In this document: piece after piece, positions 1 to 10,887 of the stretch
Layout: each line of letters opens with the position of its first letter
Numbering within the stretch: the first letter of the stretch is position 1
Source of the DNA: Sporobolomyces roseus
Lineage: Eukaryota; Basidiomycota; Microbotryomycetes; Sporidiobolales; Sporidiobolaceae
Length of the DNA: 64,000 bases
Reading direction: 5' to 3'
NCBI GenBank assembly: GCA_016617785.1
Contig: JADILM010000001.1
Span: 4,464,001 to 4,528,000 of the forward strand
Program-made: the position numbers and the translations under genes
The notes under the pieces: generated by a model
Seen by the model: only the letters and a program-made list of their open reading frames with translations
Databases searched by the model: none
Told to the model about the DNA's origin: nothing

Positions 1-1835
1 GAAGAAAGTGGAGTGGATGTTGAAGTCTAACAGCCGCGTTCTGGCTACAGCACAGTACGTCTACTTTCCACTTCACCCTTCTTGCTTTCGTCGCTCACCC
101 GAGTCCTGTCTTTTCTAGACACGTCTCGATCTACGATTTCCTCCCCGAGAGTTTCCAGAAAGCCAGCGAATGTCTTCAAGTAAGCTCGCAAAGCTCGCAA
201 AGCTCGATCGCTCTTCAGGATTTAGCGCTGACAGCTGATTCAAACAGCAAATGATTTCGCTTCGCAAATACACTCACGCTTCGAGTCTACCCATCCCTCA
301 GATGTTCCTCTCGACCTTACTTCGGCTTCCAAAGTTCAGTCTCATCAACATGTGCAGCGGAGGGGTCGAATCATTTCCAAGTTTGATCTCCCTCGCGCCG
401 AGACTCGTCTCGCTCGAACTTCAGCTTTATCGTCAAAGGATCGAACTAACTGATTGCCTCAACGTGTGCCCTCGTACGCTCCCCTCAGAAGATGCTTCGA
501 ACCCAAGCGCTCGACCTCCCGTAGACAAGTTCCGTCAAAGTGTCATCGATGGAGTCGCTGAGCTTCTCGCGAAAGCTCGAGACAATCTTCAAGTGCTCTA
601 TCTCGATATCCCTCCTTGGGAACGTGAGGATTTTGGGAAAGACTGGTGGGAAGTCGCTCTTCGACAATCGGAACTCGTCTCAGAGTCGATCTCTTTACCC
701 TCACTCAAGAGACTCAATATCGAGAACGCAAACTTCACTCCAAGACTCCTCAAAGAACTGATCAAAGCTGCTCCTTACCTTTCGCATTTGGCTCTCGCCA
801 TGCTCAAGAAACCTGAAGCGGAAACGGTAGTATGTTCTCGACCACTGTTGAAGAGAATGTAAGTCAAGCTGCTTACAATACTCCTCCCTGTACACTGCGA
901 ACTGATGCGATTGATCTTGCCCGCAGCAATGTCTTCTTCAGAGACTGCACGAAACGATATCCAGTCTTTCTCTCTTCGCTTACTGCTGGAGCAACTCTCG
1001 AGCAGTATACTCTGCTCGCTCGCTCGCTCATTCCGCACAGCACTGATCTCTCCGCTTTTTAGCGCCTACCTCAATGGTATAACTCCGATCGACCTCGTTG
1101 ATTTCGTCAAATCGCCCGACTTCTGCTCAGCTCACAGTCTCCGTACCCTTCGTATCCTCTTTGATGACGCCAAACCTCTCCGTCCCGATCACTTCGACAA
1201 ACTTGCCAAAACTTGTGTCAATTTGAACGATTTCGATTTCGAAGGAAGACTCGAAGCTGAACCGGTGAGCTCTGTCGGCCCCCCTACGCTGTTCCGTGGC
1301 CTTATTCTGATCTCTACATATCAATTTACAGTCGGAGTACTTTGCCGTCCTTTCTCAACTTCCCAATCTCATCAAAATTACTTTCAAAGATCCATGGGAT
1401 TCTCGAGCTGTCAATCTCTCGCCTCTCCTAATCCACGATGGAAAGTACATACGCTCAGCTGCTCGAGGAGACATGCGTATCGTCAGTTGTAGGGGAAACT
1501 CAGTCGATGATGAAGTTCGTAGTCGAATTCGTGCGTTTCTTTCTTCACCCTCGCCTTGTATTCGGCATCGCTGACAATGAGCTCTGCTCTGGTTCATAGG
1601 CGAGGACCTTGATGGTGTTCGTCCGCTCTACGTCAAACGATTCTGCGCCGCTGCGAGAGCTCATCGATCATTGCAAACGATCGTTTGGGAACCGACTCCG
1701 GAAGTCTCGTGGACCTGGTACTTCTTCCGTAACGAAGCGAAGCTCAGTTATCGAGAACGTGCAGCCGTCACGTTCGACTCGGGACCTGGAGGAGAGGAAC
1801 CTCAATCCGGAGTCATTATGCTCAGCAAGAGGTGA
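1..1835 (+). CDS. LRR-like / F-box-associated protein, 5' partial
   Basis: The gene enters from the left edge in the frame starting at base 2. Two short introns (about 53-118 and 152-248) join exons reading KKVEWMLK..., HVSIYDFLPESF... and QMISLRKYTH.... Further exons cover about 249-858, 930-1263, 1333-1530 and 1601-1835, ending in IMLSKR. The protein has irregular Leu-rich repeats (LPSLKRLNIENANF, SLRTLRILFDD, LPNLIKITFKD) like the C-terminal halves of fungal F-box/LRR substrate receptors. An F-box, if there is one, would lie upstream of the window. The family call rests on LRR-like spacing only. Exon borders after 860 are approximate. Confidence 0.6.
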
Positions 1836-2247
1836 ATCGGGAACTAGTTTGAGATACAGTAGTGAATCAATCTTAAGTGCTAGTAACACGAAACAACGTC
1901 TGTACTCTTCCTCTCTTGCGCGAATTGATGAGAGTAATATCAAAGAATCGAGAGTTGTCGATACCTCTGCGAGAATCGGATCTTGACGATTTCTGCTCTA
2001 CGACGAGTTCGCTCTGCGAGACTTCGTTCTCGCGAGATCTACGCTACGTGTAAGTTACACGTCGTCGTCATTCAACACCGAGGAGTCCGTTCCATCTATT
2101 CCCGCTCTCCATCAAAAAGTCGTTAGTCCCTCTTTCCTCTTTCTCTCTTTCCTTCTCCTCATTAGATAACTCTCACGTTACCTACTCAGCCTGTAAGCTA
2201 TCGTACCTCTCCTCTCGTACGGCGTTGACTTGGCTTGACTCGCAGGA
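1836..2247. other. intergenic, no gene seen
   Basis: CT-rich and pyrimidine-rich sequence between the LRR-like gene and the small secreted protein. The part just before 2248 (tcgcaggaatg) could be the acceptor of a 5' UTR intron. Nothing else was recognised. Confidence 0.4.
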
Positions 2248-2573
2248 ATGATGAAGCTCTTCACGGCTTCTTTCGGTCTATTCAGTGCCCTCCTCTTCGC
2301 CCGCTCAGTCGAAGCAGGTCCTGCGCTCTACGGAACCTGCCAGAGTGGATATTGTGCTCTCGTCGTCGCCTGTTACGCTGGCGCAGGCTACGTGTGAATA
2401 AAGCCCGATTGTATGCCCAAACCGTGCACAAACCGTGCTCACCGGTTTTTGATTGCAGGTTCGGCACCGTTCCCAATCCCCTTGCCGTTCCCGCCATCAA
2501 GGCATGTAACGCAGCTTTCGGAACCTGCTCAGCGACGTGTGCCTCTGTCTGTCTTCCTGCTCCCGTCCCTTAA
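2248..2573 (+). CDS. small secreted cysteine-rich protein (zygote-specific-protein-like)
   Basis: Two exons, 2248-2393 and 2459-2573, are joined by a 65-nt intron (donor gtgaat, acceptor ttgcag). The product is about 86 residues. It starts MMKLFTASFGLFSALLFARS, a clear signal peptide ending near VEA-GPA. The mature part has Cys in the pattern CQSGYC..VVACYAGAG...IKACNAAFGTC...CASVC. The spacing and the ACYAGAG / ACNAAFGTC motifs resemble the short Cys-rich proteins labelled zygote-specific in mushroom-forming fungi. That name reflects family history; a role here is not known. Secretion is well supported and the family call is moderate. Confidence 0.7.
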
Positions 2574-3067
2574 ACGGTTCGTCTCGTTTTCGGAGCTCTC
2601 CGCTTTGTCGCTTACATGCTGAGCCTGACGACCTTGCCTACAGTTCTGCGACGTTCTACAAAGCTTTGGAAGAGATTAAATGAGTTGATGTAGCAGACTG
2701 TCACGAAGTAAGATTCCTTGCGAAATGAGAGATTTCGTGAGAAGAGGACTACGAAACGAGACTGCTCTCTCCTCTCTCGACTCGCAGCAACCGAGTCTGA
2801 AGCCGACTCCTGATCGACTCGGGAAGACAGTCGCGCAAACAAATTCACTAAAGTGCCGATAGAAAGGGGCAAAGAGCAAGAGCTAGCTCTATCTCTCGCG
2901 ACGCCATCAACGAGAGATAGCGAGAGAGAACCCATGTTTGCACGTCTAAAACTGACCAGATATACCTTTGATGAGAAAATTGAGTGTATAAACTGAGAGA
3001 GAGAAAACAACCGAGAATGCCTTTTTTAACGAACCCAAGAACCCAACACGACGAACCGATTCAAAAT
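2574..3067. other. intergenic, converging 3' ends
   Basis: Lies between the 3' end of the small secreted protein gene and the 3' end of the amylase gene. Open frames here are low-complexity Ser/Arg-rich antisense translations with no family resemblance. Confidence 0.4.
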
Positions 3068-5388
3068 CTATAGATCCTTGACACCCTCCTCGATTTCCTT
3101 GGTATCTTGACCATACTCCTCACGTCCTCGTGCGTCCTTCTTCGCCCAAATACTAACACTCCTCTCGTGGCACTTGAAATCGGCCCATCCATCTTCACCG
3201 ATAGTAACTTCTCCTTGGTACCATCCGAGAACGTCTGTCCAAACTTCACCAGCGTGACCGTCGGGGATCTGCATGTGCTTCTCACCGTCACCTATACGAA
3301 ACAGAGAAAAAAGAGTGAGAAAAAATGAAGAGTTTCGAAGAGAGAGAAAACGAAAGCTTACCGGTTCCGTTACAGATGACGACGGCACATCCATCGTGAT
3401 CTTTATCACCCTCCCTAACCCATCCCCAGCAGTTCATGTGATCCTTGTAATCTCTCGTAGGACCATCTGTACGGATTCACTCAACCGTAAGCTTTCGCAA
3501 TCGAAACCTAGAGAGAGAGAGTGGGAAACGTACAGGCAAAGAGCTTCCTAGCACGAATGATATCGGATAATTGGTTGACAGGTTCGGTTTCGGGGTCTCC
3601 TTTGCATCCGTAAAGATCGCCGGCGAAGACGCAAGGGTAACCGTCACCTCGAAGGAGGATGAGAGAATAGGCGAGGGGCTTGAACCAGGGTGCTACAGCG
3701 GACTCGAGAGCTCTGCGATCATTCACGCTGGTCAGTGACGAGAGCAAGAGAAGGGAAGAGCGAGAAGGGGCTTACTGTCCGACCTGGTGAAGGAAACGAG
3801 CAAGAAACGGGTCAGTTCGAGGTCAGAAGAAGCGTATCTTTTGGTTCGTTTCCAACTCACTTGAGTATCGTGGTTCTCAACAAGAGTGACAGCGTCCATA
3901 GGACGAGCTTGAAGGAGTGAATCATCAAACACGGATCGAATATCAAAGTTTTCGGCTTGGTCTCCTGCTTGTTTGAAGTTGTCTGCAATCACCCAACCAC
4001 CTCTCATCAGCTCAGCACGAGCGATAGAGAAGAGAAGGAAAAGGCGTACAGTGAAGAGGAGTATCGAAGATTGAGAATTGAGTAGGACACCTATCGAGGT
4101 AACCTTGAAGCGATCCAAGCGAATCCTTCCAGAATTCTCCAACACAGAACAAATCGGGCTATACTCAGCCACTGACCTCAAATCAGCACCTCGAACCGGA
4201 AGCTAGAGGGAGAAAGAGAGGAAAGACGTACGTTCTCAACTCGGTCTCGAACTTCTTGACAGAATTTAGCGATGAAACTCTCGTCGATGTGTTTGATCGC
4301 GTCGAAACGGAATCCGTCGAATCCAGCTTCCTTGAGGATCCAAACTCCCCATTTAATCATTTCTTCACTGACATCTGGGTGACTGCGGAAGAACGAAGAG
4401 CGATTTTCAGTTGCATGTTTGCGAGGTGTAGGAAGAGAAGAGATGCGTACGAGTGATCGACATCGGCGAACATGAGGTAATCCTGAAGAACGACGAAAAG
4501 GAGGAATCGGTCTGTTGGTTTTCGCACAACGAGGGAAAAGGTGAAAAGTCGAGGCTTACGAAAGAACCCTTCTCCTTGTCGACAGCCTTTGCCCAAGTTT
4601 TACCTTCTCCTTGAATCTTGAAGATCGAGGTTTTCTTGCTCTTGTCATCGTAGTCGACACCAGTGAAATGGTTGAAGTTCCAAATGAATTCAGAGTGTTT
4701 TCCTTTGCGACCTTCAAAATTGAATCCGGTCCAACCTTCGATATCATACTGTATGCCAATACGACGAGCAAGAGTAAGTGACGCTATCTCGAGAGACAGA
4801 GAAAGAAAGTGAGACAGCGCACAGCATCCGAGATTTCTTGATTCCTGTTCTCTTCAGCAACTTCGATCGCCTTGAAAGTCTCGGTGTAATCGGCACCAGC
4901 CTTGTGGTTCAACACAGCATCACAATAAGCGACGATTCCCAACTCCTTCATTTTCTTGGTCAACTCGAGTAATTCTTCTTTCGTACCCCATTTCGTAGCC
5001 CTATCCCCTTTCGCTTCAAACTCTCCCAAATCCCACAAGTCGTAAATATCATAACCGTTTCCTTCGGGGGAGGAAGCTTTCGTTGGGGGAGGTAACCAGA
5101 TTGCGGTGATTCCCATCGAAGAGAGGGAAGGGATTCGAGATAACATGGTTTTGTAGTAGGATCCTCCAGGTTTCTCGTACCATTCGAACCCTTGCATCAT
5201 GGTGTAGTTGTCCTCTCCTTGTGCTTTCTCATGTTTGTTCAAACCACGCTGTTGCGAGGGGGAACACGTTGCAAACTCGGTCAATTTCCTTTTTCATTCA
5301 ACAACGAGGAGCAAGGGAGAGAGGGAGCAGGGAGACTTACAGCGTTACCGCGGTAATTGGCTGAACGGTATTTCTTCTCTTCGGTCAT
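3068..5388 (-). CDS. alpha-amylase, GH13, intracellular type
   Basis: Multi-exon gene starting MTEEKKYRSANYRGNA with no signal peptide, so it is probably a cytosolic enzyme. It hydrolyses alpha-1,4-glucan. GH13 landmarks appear in order: the N-terminal MMQGFEWY; region I CDAVLNH (about 4,920); region II GFRFDAIKHI with the catalytic Asp (about 4,290); CVGEFWKD with the catalytic Glu (about 4,120); and region IV LVENHDTQ with the third acidic residue (about 3,870). The C-terminal beta domain ends in EEGVKDL. The frame change at GEFW is explained by a gtacgt...tatag intron. This set matches the bacterial-like intracellular amylases of fungi rather than secreted Taka-amylases. All catalytic residues are present. 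It is transcribed away from the cupredoxin gene. Confidence 0.9.
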
Positions 5389-5864
5389 ATTGAGTGTGCG
5401 ATAAGGATTTGTCGAGAGTGGGGTCGGGGGAAGAGGGAGAAAGAAGAAAAGTCGTGGAGTTGTTGAAAGTGAAAAGGAAGGGAAAGACTTCTTCGACGTC
5501 GACTGAACTTTTGACGAGTAGTGAAGTGTAGAAGATTGAAAGAGTGTTGAACGTGTTCTTGACTGTTCAAAGCAAGCAAGCCGTCAGTGAGATTTTGATC
5601 GAAACCCAAAATGTTTCGCAACGCAACGCAGAAGTCTGGGGGAATTGATTGGGAGCCCAGATTCTCTCTTTCCCATTCCTGGAGAGAGAGAGAAGTCTTA
5701 CCGAGTCGGCTTCGTACTCTTGGAGGCAGTGCAGCAAGTTGAGAGGGAAGTAGCGAAATACTCAAGGAGAGCGAAACTTTGAAAGTTGATTCAAAAATCT
5801 CTCTCCTCTAACCCCAAACTCTCTCCTTCCACTCACACTCCACTCCAGTTCACTACTCATAAAC
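5389..5864. promoter_or_regulatory. divergent intergenic region
   Basis: Shared 5' region between the amylase (minus) and the cupredoxin-like gene (plus). Just before 5865 it is CT/AC-rich, as is common in fungal promoters and 5' UTRs. No specific site was recognised. Confidence 0.35.
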
Positions 5865-7225
5865 ATGCGTTCATTCACGACTACTCTTACGGCACTCACT
5901 GTCCTAGCTACTTCAGCACACGCTTTCGTCTACACTGGTACGCCCCTCTTCTCATCGAATCGTCTCCTGACCGAACCCTCCTCGCTGACTCTTGTCGATT
6001 GATCGCGTGGAAACACAGTCGGTGTTGGCAAGGACCAAACTACGGGACAGCCAGGAACAGGGCGAGCTTCCACTCTCTCCCCGTTGAAGAGGCGTTCGAA
6101 CCCCGCACTGACTCCCTTCGTCCTCTCTAAACAGGTTCGATCCTTCTCGGTAAGCTACACTATTACTCTCACAAGACTTCTACAAGCGAAGGGAGGATTT
6201 ACGCTACAGAAAAGGGGATGGGAGGGGTTGGAGGATCGCCACTTTTCGGAATCTCCTCTGAAGGACGTGAGAGAGAATGAGGGTGTATAGACACTCCACA
6301 TACAATTCATGATGCTCTACGGACTATCTCACACGCGACAGCGCCACTCACATCAACTCCCTTTCGATTCCTCCCCACCTTCGCATTACTTGGCTTTCCC
6401 TCCCTTTTTACATTCCACTAACTCCTTCCTTCTCTCCCCTCTCTACAGCACGGTAGTATCTGATCAAACGACCGATAACGAAGTTCAGTTCCGATTCTTA
6501 CAAGGGAACCACCGAGTCGTTCAATCAGATTTCGATAATCCTTGCGCTTCAAACGGTGGATTCGATTCAGGGGTAGAGGACGTACCTGCGTGAGCACTAT
6601 GATGATTCCAATTTCTCCCTCGCAAGGGGACTAATAGGATCTCCTTCTGTGTCTTCACAGAGGTACCGCCGAGGAGAATGGGCCTATTGCGACTTTCAAT
6701 ATCGCAAACAACTCTGGGGTCTACTAGTACGCTCCTCTCTCTCTCTCTTCTTCCATCCCTACTGCTCACTGACCTCTACTCTCCTCATAGCTTCTCCGAT
6801 ATCGGTAACAACGCAGCAGAATGTTATCTCGGAGCCGTCTTGTTTGTCTCTCTTTCCCCTTCTCTCTCTCTCTCTCTCCTCTCACTCACTCACACTCTCG
6901 TCCCTCCAGCTGCCTCAACACAAACGAAGCAGACAATGATTCCGCGTGTCACACGTTCCAATCGAATGCCTTGGCCCTCGGAGCTCAGAATGGAGTGACC
7001 GCGAATACGACGAGTGCTTCTTCTGCAGCTTCGATCCCTTCGACTACTCAAGCTAGTTCGACAATGTCTGGAGCGAGCTCTACAAATTCAATGTCGACTA
7101 CTAGGAGTGCTAGTATGACTACTCCTAGTCAGAGCGCGAGTGGGACTAGTGGAGCTGGACAAATCGGAGTTGCGGGAGGAGTGATCGCTGCCATGATGGG
7201 TGTCGTTGGTGCTGTCGCTTTCTAG
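5865..7225 (+). CDS. extracellular serine-rich cupredoxin-like protein, probably GPI-anchored
   Basis: Starts MRSFTTTLTALTVLATSAHA, a signal peptide, then VGVGKDQTTGQPGTGFDPS. After several introns come VQFRFLQGNHRVVQSDFDNP and CASNGGFDSG, then NIANNSGV, AAECYLGAV and a Ser/Thr-rich tail. The tail ends in a hydrophobic stretch (GVAGGVIAAMMGVVGAVAF), a GPI-attachment pattern. The GNH-VTQS-FD-PC core matches the fungal plastocyanin-like domain of extracellular serine-rich proteins. Whether it binds copper is unclear because only part of a type-1 site is visible. One intron (6062-6134) must use a GC donor to keep the GTGFDPS motif (see findings). Likely located on the cell surface. Confidence 0.8.
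6062..6134 (+). other. probable GC-AG intron
   Basis: Removing these 73 nt joins GQPGTG to FDPS, the expected cupredoxin motif. The donor is gcgagc, there is a ctgac branch-like site at 6108-6112 (A about 23 nt from the acceptor), and the acceptor is aaacag. No GT donor nearby gives the frame. Confidence 0.6.
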
Positions 7226-7611
7226 ATTGAGACAGGTTTCCGCTAGTTTGTGATGCATAGTGCTTCTTTTCTTTCTCCCTCCTTTGACATAGACACTTTT
7301 CTTTAAATTCTTTTCCTCTTTTTTACGTAATTTTAGTACTCTTTCTCTATTCGATTTGCTCTCTCTAGTCGGAGAGCTCGGCTTCGTGAGAAGAGAGAGA
7401 CAGAATGGGTCTGTTTCGCTCGATATCGAAAGCTTCTCGCTCTTCGAGTATTTTTGTTGCTTCGATTCGATCGCTCTACCGCTCTTGAGTTGGCTTATAG
7501 ACTCGCTCGAGGAAGATACGGAAATCAAGGATTGCACAGACATGGTAAACAAACTCGAAAGCTCAAAAGAGACGGATTGCGAAGATACTTTGTTGACGAA
7601 GGTTTCTCGAC
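7226..7611. other. intergenic, converging 3' ends
   Basis: AT-richer 3' region (tttaaattc, ttttacgtaatttt) after the cupredoxin gene, facing the 3' end of the gene at 7612-8381. No gene was seen. Confidence 0.4.
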
Positions 7612-8381
7612 CTACGAAGCGCGAGTGGAGGGGACGAAAGCTGGATCCTGGTTGAACGTGACGCTGATCGTGAGGCGTGGGAAATCGTAGAGTTTGACTT
7701 TCCACATCGAATTGGGTGCAGCTTGATGGGGTAAGACTCCGACTTGTTTCCATTTATCACCTTCGGACGTGACTGGAACGGACCCATTCTTCAGTGAGCC
7801 GCCTATCAAGATGAAAGCAGATCGAGTTCTTACCGTAAGTCATCAAGTCTGTCCTGACTGAGCGAGTAAGCGCTGGAGAGCTCAAACCCCTCTGTGCGAA
7901 GTTTCTCATATCATCGAGCGCTATGATGCCGCCGTCCTGCGTGCGTTGCTTTTCGGTGTACGAAGGACCGTACAACTTCTGCACCTTAACATTTGGCGTT
8001 ACAAACCTATTGACTTCCTCGGATTCGAGGGTCAATTGTCCAGCTTCGTTTCGACTAGCTCCGAGAGCGACCCCCGGCGCTATGACGTTAATTGTTGCAC
8101 CTATTCACCAGCACTCAGCGCAAGCCTCTTCAGACTGACGAGCGAGTGACTGACCATTGACCCAATTTGCCGTGATGGAACCCTCAGGGAGGTGGTAATG
8201 CAAGAACCTAGTACGCGCTGTACTGTACGCTATCTCTGACGGTATAGATCGTGGACCGAATTCGCGAACGAACTGCGAAATCTTGGCTCGAAGCTGTCGT
8301 CGGGAAAGTCAGTTCTGCATTATCGAACCTTCCACGAGCACGCGAGAGACTAGCCGTTTCGCCGTTGGGCGCGTGAGACAT
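7612..8381 (-). CDS. unrecognised protein, tandem copy 2
   Basis: Probable start MSHAPNGETASLSRARG at 8381; the first intron border is uncertain. Then LRAKISQFVREFGPRSIPS, an exon ending ITANWVNG, an intron, ATINVIAPGVALGASRNE, VQKLYGPSYTEKQ, LDDMRNFAQRGLSSP, a further intron, KWKQVGVLP, MWKVKLYDFPRLTISVTF and a stop after PSTRAS. It is clearly homologous, segment by segment and with the same intron position, to the gene at 8624-9466. No domain was recognised. The products are small (about 220 residues), with no signal peptide or membrane segment. Confidence 0.6.
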
Positions 8382-8623
8382 ATCTACGAAGAGACGATAT
8401 GGAGAGGAAGAGAGAGAGAGCGAGAACAGCAGCACTTGTGGTTCCGTCTTTATCCGAAATCCGGTTCCTCCGCGCATCTCGAAAGTCCCGCGACAGCGTT
8501 AAGTATTCGCTCTCGTGGGAGCTAGGAGACACAAAAGTAAGGAGACTCGCGGTACCCGCTTGAGTATGGAAACGGGGAATTGCACAAGCACTGAGAAAGG
8601 AAGCTCGGGAGAGGGAAACTCGC

Positions 8624-9466
8624 TCAACGACTACCGACGACGAAAGGAGGAGGGACGCAAGCTTTGTCAAAGATGACGATAACATAGGGGTTTGGGCTGC
8701 CTGCGAGCATGAATTGCCATTGGGATTGAGGAGCCGCGACACCAGCACCGATTTGTTTCCAAACATCATCGTGAGGCAAAGGCATACCTATGAAAGGGGG
8801 GTCTTCGTTAGTCTTGCAACAGATCAAAAAGCTATGTCTGACGTACGGAGACCGAGAGGCCCAGGCAAAGGATTACCAAGTCCAATCTCTTTGAAGTTTC
8901 GCATGGTTTCGAGTTCGACTTTCTGGTTGTTCCCAACGCATTGCTCGTGGGTGTAAGCAGGACTGAAGAGATTCTGCACCGAACTAGCTTGTTCCCCTAC
9001 GGATTGCACGTGGTTGGGACCGTACGGCATAAGAATGAGATTCCCTCCTCGAGGATTTCCTCGAGCATCGGAAGTTGACCTTTCGCGACCAGCTCCGAGG
9101 TGTACTCCAGGGACCGAGAAAGTGATCGAAGTGGCTATGAGATGTAGATAATCAGCCTTTGTTGCTCATATCGAAGGGAAGCTCACCTGTAAAGTCCAAA
9201 ACAACGATCTTCGACTGCTCGAGTTGATAGGTGAGGAATGTGGTCATTTGAGCATTGTACAAGGGCGAATGAGGAAGAGCCATCGGACCGAACGCCCTAA
9301 CGAATGCTTGGATGCGAGCACGAAGGTCAATGCTGCTAGCCTTTAGTAAGTTTCGACAAGTCATCAGCGACACTCTTCGAGCAATGGAAAGTCGTCGCTC
9401 ACCCAATGAGTCCAGCGAGCAGCGCGAACCGTGTCCTCCTCACGCTGACTCTGACTGAAGTGCATG
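8624..9466 (-). CDS. unrecognised protein, tandem copy 1
   Basis: Probable start MHFSQSQREEDTVRAARWTHW. Exons follow with LRARIQAFVRAFGPMALP, IVVLDFTG, an intron, ATSITFSVPGVHLGAGRE, MPYGPNHVQSVGEQ, VQNLFSPAYTHEQ, LETMRNFKEIGLGNPLPGP, an intron, GMPLPHDDVWKQIGAG, WQFMLAGSPNPYVIVIF and a stop after VVGSR. Each block has a counterpart in the gene at 7612-8381, and both stop at the same place in the alignment. That favours two tandem genes over one gene with an internal repeat. Function unknown. Confidence 0.6.
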
Positions 9467-9763
9467 TCAGCAAGGGTAAAACAAGAGAAGAGAGAAAGAA
9501 AGAAAGAAAGGAAACGCGAACTCGAGTCGTCTCTTGCCGAGACTAGCACGTTGAGGTTTGTGCAGAGCTTCGAAGCATGGTGAAGCGATGAAGCAAAAGC
9601 TGGGAAGGAGAAGCTGTGTATCAGAAGCAGAGCAAGCGGTGCAGCGTGGACACGGTTCGATTCACTTCCAACCGAAGCGAGATGCAGAACGAGAATGTCT
9701 ACTTTCCATGCCCTGCCCTCCTGTTCTACTCTGTCCGGCAATGATCCCTCTTAACGCCATAGC
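9467..9763. other. intergenic, no gene seen
   Basis: Between the start of tandem copy 1 and the stop of the F-box gene, both on the minus strand. The open frames here are Ser/Leu-rich and have no counterpart elsewhere. Confidence 0.35.
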
Positions 9764-10887
9764 TCAGCTCTTGCCCTCTACGGTCTCCAAAGTCTCCTTC
9801 CTTCCGACGAAATCGACGAAATGTTGCGGAATGATCGAAGTCGAACTCCAATCTTGTTCACCATCCCAACTCACTTCTACCCCATCGTTCTCACGCTGGT
9901 TGAGCCATTCTTGCGCCTCCTCCGTGAGTGTTTTGCCGTAAAGTGGGGGAAGGGAGAGGAAGCGAAGGTTTGTAAGTGGCATAGCACGGTATCTGGGCTC
10001 GTTTAGACAGTGATCCCAGCTAGAGCTCAACTGAACGTTTTGATAAAGTTCGAGGAGTTCAGGAGCGGCCGAGGTTGCCGTGTAGTCGAGGAGGACGAGA
10101 GCGCGCGAGAAAGGAAAGTTGGGGATTTCGGCGAGAGCTCCCGAATGAGAGACGACGAGTACTTCGAGCTGAGAGAAAGGTACAGTCGATGGAATAGTGA
10201 CCTGTCGAGTGCACAGCGATGCTTCGGGATAAGGATCGAAGTCGGAATTGTAACCATCGAAACCGTATTGGTGTCTTGTGATGGAGCAGAATCCAAGTCG
10301 ACGTAGATTGGGCACGATCCCGGGTCGCAGAACGTGATGCCAGAGATCCTCAGCGCCTCCATGGGCCGAAACGGAGAGCTCCACGAGATTCGAGGCAACC
10401 TTGACCGAGAGATCATTCGTTTCTCGACGCATTTCGAATTCTTCCTCCTCGACGTTCAGGACATGCAATGTCTCGAGTGCTATCATTCGTGAGTGTGGTC
10501 AGGACCCGGCTTGCGAGAACGAGCGAGAGACGGTCGGAACTTACAGGAGAAATCGAGCAATCTTCCTTCGAGCAAATCTCTCACGCATCCCGGTCTGACG
10601 CGATCCTCTCCTTCCCAGTCGTAATCCTCTTCATCCCTCTTACTGAGGTCGACAGATTCGAATCCTTTAATGACCAACTTCTTCACCAACTTTGCATCTT
10701 CCTTATTGACATTTCCCAACAGATCCCGCTGTGACTTGTTCGTGATGGTGATGTGGTGATATAGGAGAGGTTTGACGATGCTGACGAGCTGCTTTGAGGC
10801 GAGGATGAGGTGGTAGAGATCGGAAGGAGACGAGACACGATTACAGATTTCAGCGAGGAGTTCAGTAGGGAGATCAAGGAGGGCCAT
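9764..10887 (-). CDS. F-box protein, diverged third copy
   Basis: Starts MALLDLPTELLAEICNRVSS, a canonical F-box (LPTELLAEI...PSDLYHLILASKQL...). One intron after LLEGRLLDF (donor gtaagt) leads to LETLHVLNVEEEE, then a Leu-rich part (LVELSVSAHGG, LRRLGFCS, LRFLSLPPLYG), ending ETVEGKS. F-box proteins recruit substrates to SCF ubiquitin ligases through Skp1. It is paralogous to the two near-identical F-box genes in the repeat arms (14542-15657 and 37975-39090): same F-box, same intron position and phase, but far more diverged. It lies just outside the left arm. Confidence 0.8.

Noticed and set aside
6085..6110. B-box-like gttcgaacccc suggesting a tRNA gene
   Set aside because: No A box, acceptor stem or cloverleaf could be drawn around it. 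It lies inside an intron.
6690..6900. (CT)n-rich stretches, also near 42,990 and 32,830 (as GA)
   Set aside because: Simple pyrimidine tracts typical of introns and leaders in this window; not a structured repeat.
7612..9466. Single gene with an internal repeat
   Set aside because: Both modules end with an in-frame stop at the same aligned position, and the second has its own ATG upstream.
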